Assembly: GCF_000305785.2 (NCBI RefSeq)
Contig: NC_018868.3
Span: 1,843,501-1,907,500 of the forward strand
DNA: 64,000 nucleotides
DNA from: Simiduia agarivorans SA1 = DSM 21679
Lineage (GTDB): Bacteria > Pseudomonadota > Gammaproteobacteria > Pseudomonadales > Cellvibrionaceae
Direction: 5' to 3'
Shown: positions 62,530 through 64,000 of the stretch, one piece after another
Position numbering within the stretch: position 1 is the stretch's first letter
How the letters are laid out: the number at the start of each line of letters is the position of its first letter
Notes under the pieces: generated by a model
What the model saw: the letters and a program-made list of their open reading frames with translations, nothing else
Databases searched by the model: none
What the model was told of the DNA's origin: nothing
Position numbers and translations under genes: made by a program

Positions 62530-62649
62530 AAGCTTGACGATGTCCTACTCTCACATGGGGAGACCCCACACTACCATCGGCGCTAAGTCGTTTCACTACT
62601 GAGTTCGGAATGGGATCAGGTGGTTCCAACTCGCTATGGTCGTCAAGCA
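62530..62649 (-). rRNA. rrf: 5S ribosomal RNA
   Basis: About 120 bases. On the minus strand it begins TGCTTGACGACCATAGCG, carries the conserved central CCGAACTCAGTAGTGAAACG, and ends with GAGAGTAGGACATCGTCAAG. The terminal segments TGCTTGACGA and CATCGTCAAGC pair. The 3' end is followed by a terminator. Exact ends may shift by one or two bases. Confidence 0.95.
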
Positions 62650-62809
62650 AACTGGTTTGATCTGTGGCTGGTCTTATCTGATATTTCAGGGCCTCATCAC
62701 ACAATCAAATAGGGTTGTAAATGCAAAGTCTTTGCTGACTGAGACAGATGTTTCTCTCATCTTATCCAGCTTTGTTGAAGGATTAAATCCATACAATCAT
62801 CTCTGTTAT
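62650..62809 (-). other. 23S-5S spacer
   Basis: About 160 bases with no tRNA gene visible. It should be processed by ribonucleases to release 23S and 5S RNA. Confidence 0.7.

Positions 62810-64000
<1,191 letters not shown>

Noticed and set aside
62650..62809. tRNA gene in the 23S-5S spacer
   Set aside because: No cloverleaf pattern or conserved T-loop is visible.

Overview
The window is about 64 kb of a gammaproteobacterial chromosome. The gene set (SthA, SelO, PrfC, RegB/RegA-type two-component pair, an AlgP-like lysine/alanine-rich protein, a holD-rimI pair, LeuA, glutaryl-CoA catabolism) and the moderately high G+C point to the Pseudomonadales/Cellvibrionales side of the class, probably a marine or aquatic heterotroph. 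This placement is inference from gene content; no 16S gene lies inside the window. The right edge runs into a ribosomal RNA operon read on the minus strand (5S complete, about 1.2 kb of the 23S 3' part).

Layout. 1-7.7 kb: small housekeeping and orphan genes (a truncated outer-membrane beta-barrel protein, DUF2007, DUF5329, SDR39U1-type epimerase, methyltransferase, lone ExbD, HopJ-family protein), SOS-controlled dinB, and a histone-H1-like gene broken by one extra base in an A tract. 7.7-11.2 kb: LysR regulator divergent from gcdH and a CoA-transferase (glutaryl-CoA module). 11.2-16.8 kb: RND efflux pump operon translationally coupled to a PilZ protein. 17-25.6 kb: glpE, a helix-hairpin-helix protein, a cyclic-nucleotide-binding protein, a chalcone-isomerase-like/TonB fusion, selO, an HDOD protein, sthA and a methyltransferase. 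26-30.9 kb: minus-strand operon of two acyltransferase paralogues, a TSUP carrier and an AI-2E-type permease behind a sigma-54 activator. 31-32.6 kb: dps-like gene with a canonical -24/-12 promoter plus an amidoligase. 32.6-38.8 kb: prfC, alkylsulfatase, LysR, yiaW/yiaV-like pair.

38.8-54.4 kb is a fatty-acyl-CoA catabolic island. A minus-strand operon (acyl-CoA dehydrogenase, MaoC hydratase, SDR, two thiolases, a FadJ-like bifunctional enzyme with two indels, and an alpha-methylacyl-CoA racemase) faces away from an XRE-type regulator and a plus-strand operon (histidine phosphatase, ACAD10/11-type dehydrogenase, APH-like kinase, quinone-oxidoreductase-like enzyme, two SDRs). Together they suggest breakdown of methyl-branched and 4-hydroxy acyl chains.

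54.4-62 kb: MATE transporter, RegB/RegA-type redox pair with a palindrome and a leaderless promoter geometry, rimI, a divergent holD, leuA preceded by a leucine-codon-rich leader peptide, and an ohrR/glutathione peroxidase pair with a palindromic operator. 61.8-62.5 kb is a gene-free mosaic of short tandem and inverted repeats, terminators and fragments resembling the 5S 3' end.
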